Source: Anaerolineaceae bacterium (GTDB lineage: Bacteria > Chloroflexota > Anaerolineae > Anaerolineales > Anaerolineaceae). Taken from it: a stretch of DNA of 64,000 bases. Shown piece after piece: positions 62,034 to 64,000 of the stretch (position 1 is its first letter; every line of letters begins with the position of its first letter). The notes below the pieces were generated by a model, which was given only the letters and a program-made list of their open reading frames with translations, was not told the origin of the DNA and did not search any database. Position numbers and translations under genes: made by a program. The DNA is taken from assembly GCA_030653365.1 (NCBI GenBank), contig JAURZL010000007.1:248001-312000 (forward strand), given 5' to 3'.

Positions 62034-62705
62034 GTGAAAGATAAAACTATTAAAGTAGCTGGTTTCAGAAAATTAGGAAAATCACGAATTATTTCTTTTG
62101 ATAATAAATTTAAAAATATAAAACCAGGACAATTTTTATTGGCTTACCATCCCGAAAAGGATGACAGGTTAAAACAATTATTTTTTGTTTCAAAAATTGA
62201 TGATGGCTTTTTCACAATTTCGGAAAACACAAATTGGGAGATCGGAGATCAAATATTTTTTAAAGGTCCGATTGGTAAAGGATTCTCTGAGTTGTCTTTG
62301 AGTCAAAACATATTGATCATCAGCCTCGGACCTACGAAAAGTAGCCTGATTTCTGTCATAGATATTTGCATCAAAGAAGGCAAGAACATAGCTTATTTGA
62401 CAAATGATTTGGAGATCCCTTTACCTCATTCAATAGAAGTGCTCACACCTGATATGATAGATGAAAGTCTTACTTGGGCTGATTATGTAATGATTGAAAT
62501 TGAACGTGATGAAGTTGTGAAATACGCAGACTTGCTTCAAAAGGTAAAATCTGCTGGTGTAAATTCCGAACTTTTAATTTACAGTCCGATTCTTTGTTCG
62601 GGGGAAACTCAATGTATGATCTGTGCAGTTAGAACAAAGAAGGGCTGGATTCGTAGTTGTCACGATGGAGCTGTCTTTAAATTATCTGAATTGGAGTTTG
62701 AATGA
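62034..62705 (+). CDS. pyrK: Dihydroorotate dehydrogenase electron-transfer subunit (PyrK-like)
   Basis: A short ferredoxin-reductase-like protein: FKNIKPGQFLLAYHP is the flavin-binding strand region, QIFFKGPIGKGF resembles the GPLGNGF motif, and the end LCSGETQCMICAVRTKKG followed by SCHDGAVF is the [2Fe-2S] site. Spacing is C-x5-C-x2-C-x11-C, one residue longer in the first gap than the usual C-x4-C. It passes electrons from PyrD to NAD. GTG start without a clear ribosome site. Overlaps the next gene by 4 bases. Confidence 0.85.
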   Translation: MKDKTIKVAGFRKLGKSRIISFDNKFKNIKPGQFLLAYHPEKDDRLKQLFFVSKIDDGFFTISENTNWEIGDQIFFKGPIGKGFSELSLSQNILIISLGPTKSSLISVIDICIKEGKNIAYLTNDLEIPLPHSIEVLTPDMIDESLTWADYVMIEIERDEVVKYADLLQKVKSAGVNSELLIYSPILCSGETQCMICAVRTKKGWIRSCHDGAVFKLSELEFE

Positions 62706-63457
62706 ACATTCTAGTTTTCTTTGCACATCCGGATGATGAAACAATGTTGTGTGGTGGATTATTAGCTTTATTGTCCAAATCAGGGCATACAACACATTTT
62801 TTAAGTTCAACTCGAGGGGAAGGTGGGGAGCGTGGTGATCCACCACTGTGTTTGCAAAAGGATCTTGGATCATTAAGGGAAAAAGAGTTGTTTTGTGCTG
62901 TAAAAGCGTTAGGAGGAAGGACTCTGAATTTTCTAGATTATATTGATCCAATTGTGGGTGCTGATAACACGCTCTTTCCATTTACTGATGTTATGAGTTT
63001 GTTAATTTCTCAATTAGTGGAACAAATAAAGAGAACAAAAATTGATGTATTAATTACACATGGCAGCAATGGGGAATACGGACATCCTGGCCATCGAATT
63101 ATTTATCAAGCTACAAAAGAATTGGTGAACAGGTATTATCCAAAATTGACCTGGTATACCGTCCAGGCTTTTTATGAAAATTCATCAAAACCTTATATTC
63201 TTAATAAAGATGACCCGGCAGATTGGATAATCGATGTGACTTCGGTTTTGGAAATGAAAATCAATGCAGCATTGTGTCATCTCAGTCAACATGCTTTATT
63301 TGTTCGCAGAAAATCGAATGAATTGGGGAAACAAGTCGGCGTTCCAGAGATAATCCCGACCCACGAGAGTTATCATTTAGCTAATGGGAAGAAGGATTTA
63401 TTAATGGAAATTCCAATTCTCAGAAGTAATTTGGTTCGTTTACATGATATCTCATGA
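62702..63457 (+). CDS. PIG-L/LmbE-family deacetylase
   Basis: LVFFAHPDDETMLCGGLL provides the zinc ligands (His-x-Asp-Asp), and HGSNGEYGHPGHRIIYQAT the third His motif. Members remove N-acetyl groups from GlcNAc derivatives, including MshB and BshB in thiol synthesis and Mca-type detoxification amidases. Length 251 is normal. It sits between pyrK and a pyrD-like gene with 4-base overlaps both sides; the metabolic link is unclear. Confidence 0.88.
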   Translation: MNILVFFAHPDDETMLCGGLLALLSKSGHTTHFLSSTRGEGGERGDPPLCLQKDLGSLREKELFCAVKALGGRTLNFLDYIDPIVGADNTLFPFTDVMSLLISQLVEQIKRTKIDVLITHGSNGEYGHPGHRIIYQATKELVNRYYPKLTWYTVQAFYENSSKPYILNKDDPADWIIDVTSVLEMKINAALCHLSQHALFVRRKSNELGKQVGVPEIIPTHESYHLANGKKDLLMEIPILRSNLVRLHDIS

Positions 63458-64000
63458 AATTTGACCTTGATTTTCTTCCTCAAGAAAAATGGATGAATGC
63501 AGCTGGGACAGCTGGTTTTTATCCCGGGAGAAATTTTGTTACCCACTTTCCTGATGTTGGTTTGTTTGTAACGAATCCAATCAGCTATTTTCCGCGAACA
63601 CCCGCACATCTGCGATGTGTTTTACCATTTCCAGGAGGGTTTTTGGTTCATAGTGGGTATCCAAATCCTGGTATAAAAAAGATTATTCAAAAATTTCGAA
63701 TTATGTGGGAGAATTCGCTTTTACCAATTTGTGTTAATCTTTTATCGGAAAATCCTCGAGATTTGGAAAAAATTATCAGATTGGTTGAACCGATTGATAA
63801 CGTAACAGCAATAGAATTAGGGATAGATCATTCTGCTTCGAAAGAAGAAATTTTAAAAATTATTGAATCAGCTTCTGGAGAATTACCTATCATTCTGAGC
63901 TTACCTCATGAATTGATTTTTCAGGATTGGTTGGTTCAAATATTAACACATGAAATTGTTGGCATCAGTATCCAACCCCCTCGTGGAACCAAGGTTCATA
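63454..64000 (+). CDS. Dihydroorotate dehydrogenase-like protein, 3' truncated
   Basis: 182 codons open to the right edge. WMNAAGTAGFYPG, LFVTNPISYFPRTPAHLR, GFLVHSGYPNPGIKKII and NVTAIELGI align in order with the PyrD-1B pattern (N-x-ASG, TKTVTxxPRxGN, GL-x-NPG, ELNISCPN), but the Lys of TKTV is Asn and the SCPN segment is replaced by DHSAS. It may be a diverged PyrD or a paralogue with another role. ATG overlaps the PIG-L TGA. The C-terminus is outside the window. Confidence 0.7.
   Translation, partial: MKFDLDFLPQEKWMNAAGTAGFYPGRNFVTHFPDVGLFVTNPISYFPRTPAHLRCVLPFPGGFLVHSGYPNPGIKKIIQKFRIMWENSLLPICVNLLSENPRDLEKIIRLVEPIDNVTAIELGIDHSASKEEILKIIESASGELPIILSLPHELIFQDWLVQILTHEIVGISIQPPRGTKVH

Noticed and set aside
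1..64000. CRISPR array, insertion sequence, prophage or toxin-antitoxin system
   Set aside because: No spaced direct repeats, transposase, integrase or phage structural genes were seen on either strand. The slipin/NfeD and SWIM genes are ordinary single genes, not defence modules.

Overview
This window is AT-rich bacterial chromosome, densely packed and mostly arranged in operons. I see no phage, insertion sequence or CRISPR array. The gene mix points to Chloroflexota, probably class Anaerolineae. It holds an SCO1664-like kinase paired with DUF3090, a motif of the YLPLV type just after the export signals of secreted proteins, a Cys-type CcmE, and many GT-C and GT-B glycosyltransferases. The taxonomic call is inference; no rRNA gene is present to confirm it.

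Bases 1-29.6 kb form a surface-polysaccharide locus. It opens with a truncated WbsX/RgpF-type protein, then a methyltransferase with a repetitive coiled coil, several glycosyltransferases (GT2, GT4, GT-C) and a methyltransferase-GT2 fusion. From 9.0 to 16.7 kb lies a tightly overlapping sugar-nucleotide operon: epimerase, a dehydrogenase-like protein lacking the catalytic Cys, SDR, Gfo/Idh, HddA-like kinase, HddC-like nucleotidyltransferase, GmhA-like isomerase, GmhB-like phosphatase and transaldolase. It reads as synthesis of an NDP-activated, further modified heptose, with transaldolase supplying sedoheptulose 7-phosphate. A GT2, a decayed GT-C remnant, a GT2-GT4 fusion, a large GT-C with a carbohydrate-binding-like tail, two secreted GH26-like paralogues and three more GT-B enzymes follow.

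Bases 29.7-42.2 kb are housekeeping and regulatory: metG, an NfeD/slipin pair, a GNAT, a SWIM mini-protein, tRNA-Ser(CGA), a beta-CASP nuclease-like hydrolase, RNase D, a two-component system, a GH1 glycosidase, PncC and a glycolipid-synthase-like GT.

Bases 42.3-50.8 kb are a complete cytochrome c maturation operon (ccmE-F-H-G, a CcmI-like zinc-ribbon protein, a diheme cytochrome lipoprotein, ccmA-B-C-D). CcmE carries Cys where the classical protein has the haem-binding His.

Bases 50.8-64 kb are mainly minus strand: homoserine dehydrogenase, the SCO1664/DUF3090 pair, murI, a C26 amidotransferase, rplS, uvrC, ggt, selD and an SPFH protein. A plus-strand pyrK/PIG-L/pyrD-like operon ends the window. 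selD reads through an in-frame TGA at the catalytic position with a SECIS-like hairpin behind it, so it is very probably a selenoprotein; a conventional stop-to-stop reading would lose its N-terminus.

Most noteworthy: the Sec-containing and apparently leaderless selD; a near-palindromic 26-bp site occurring upstream of both the DUF3090 operon and ggt; the heptose operon with its Cys-less dehydrogenase; the CcmI-like module shared by two neighbouring ccm-operon proteins; and a GH26-like paralogue with Gln at the nucleophile position.
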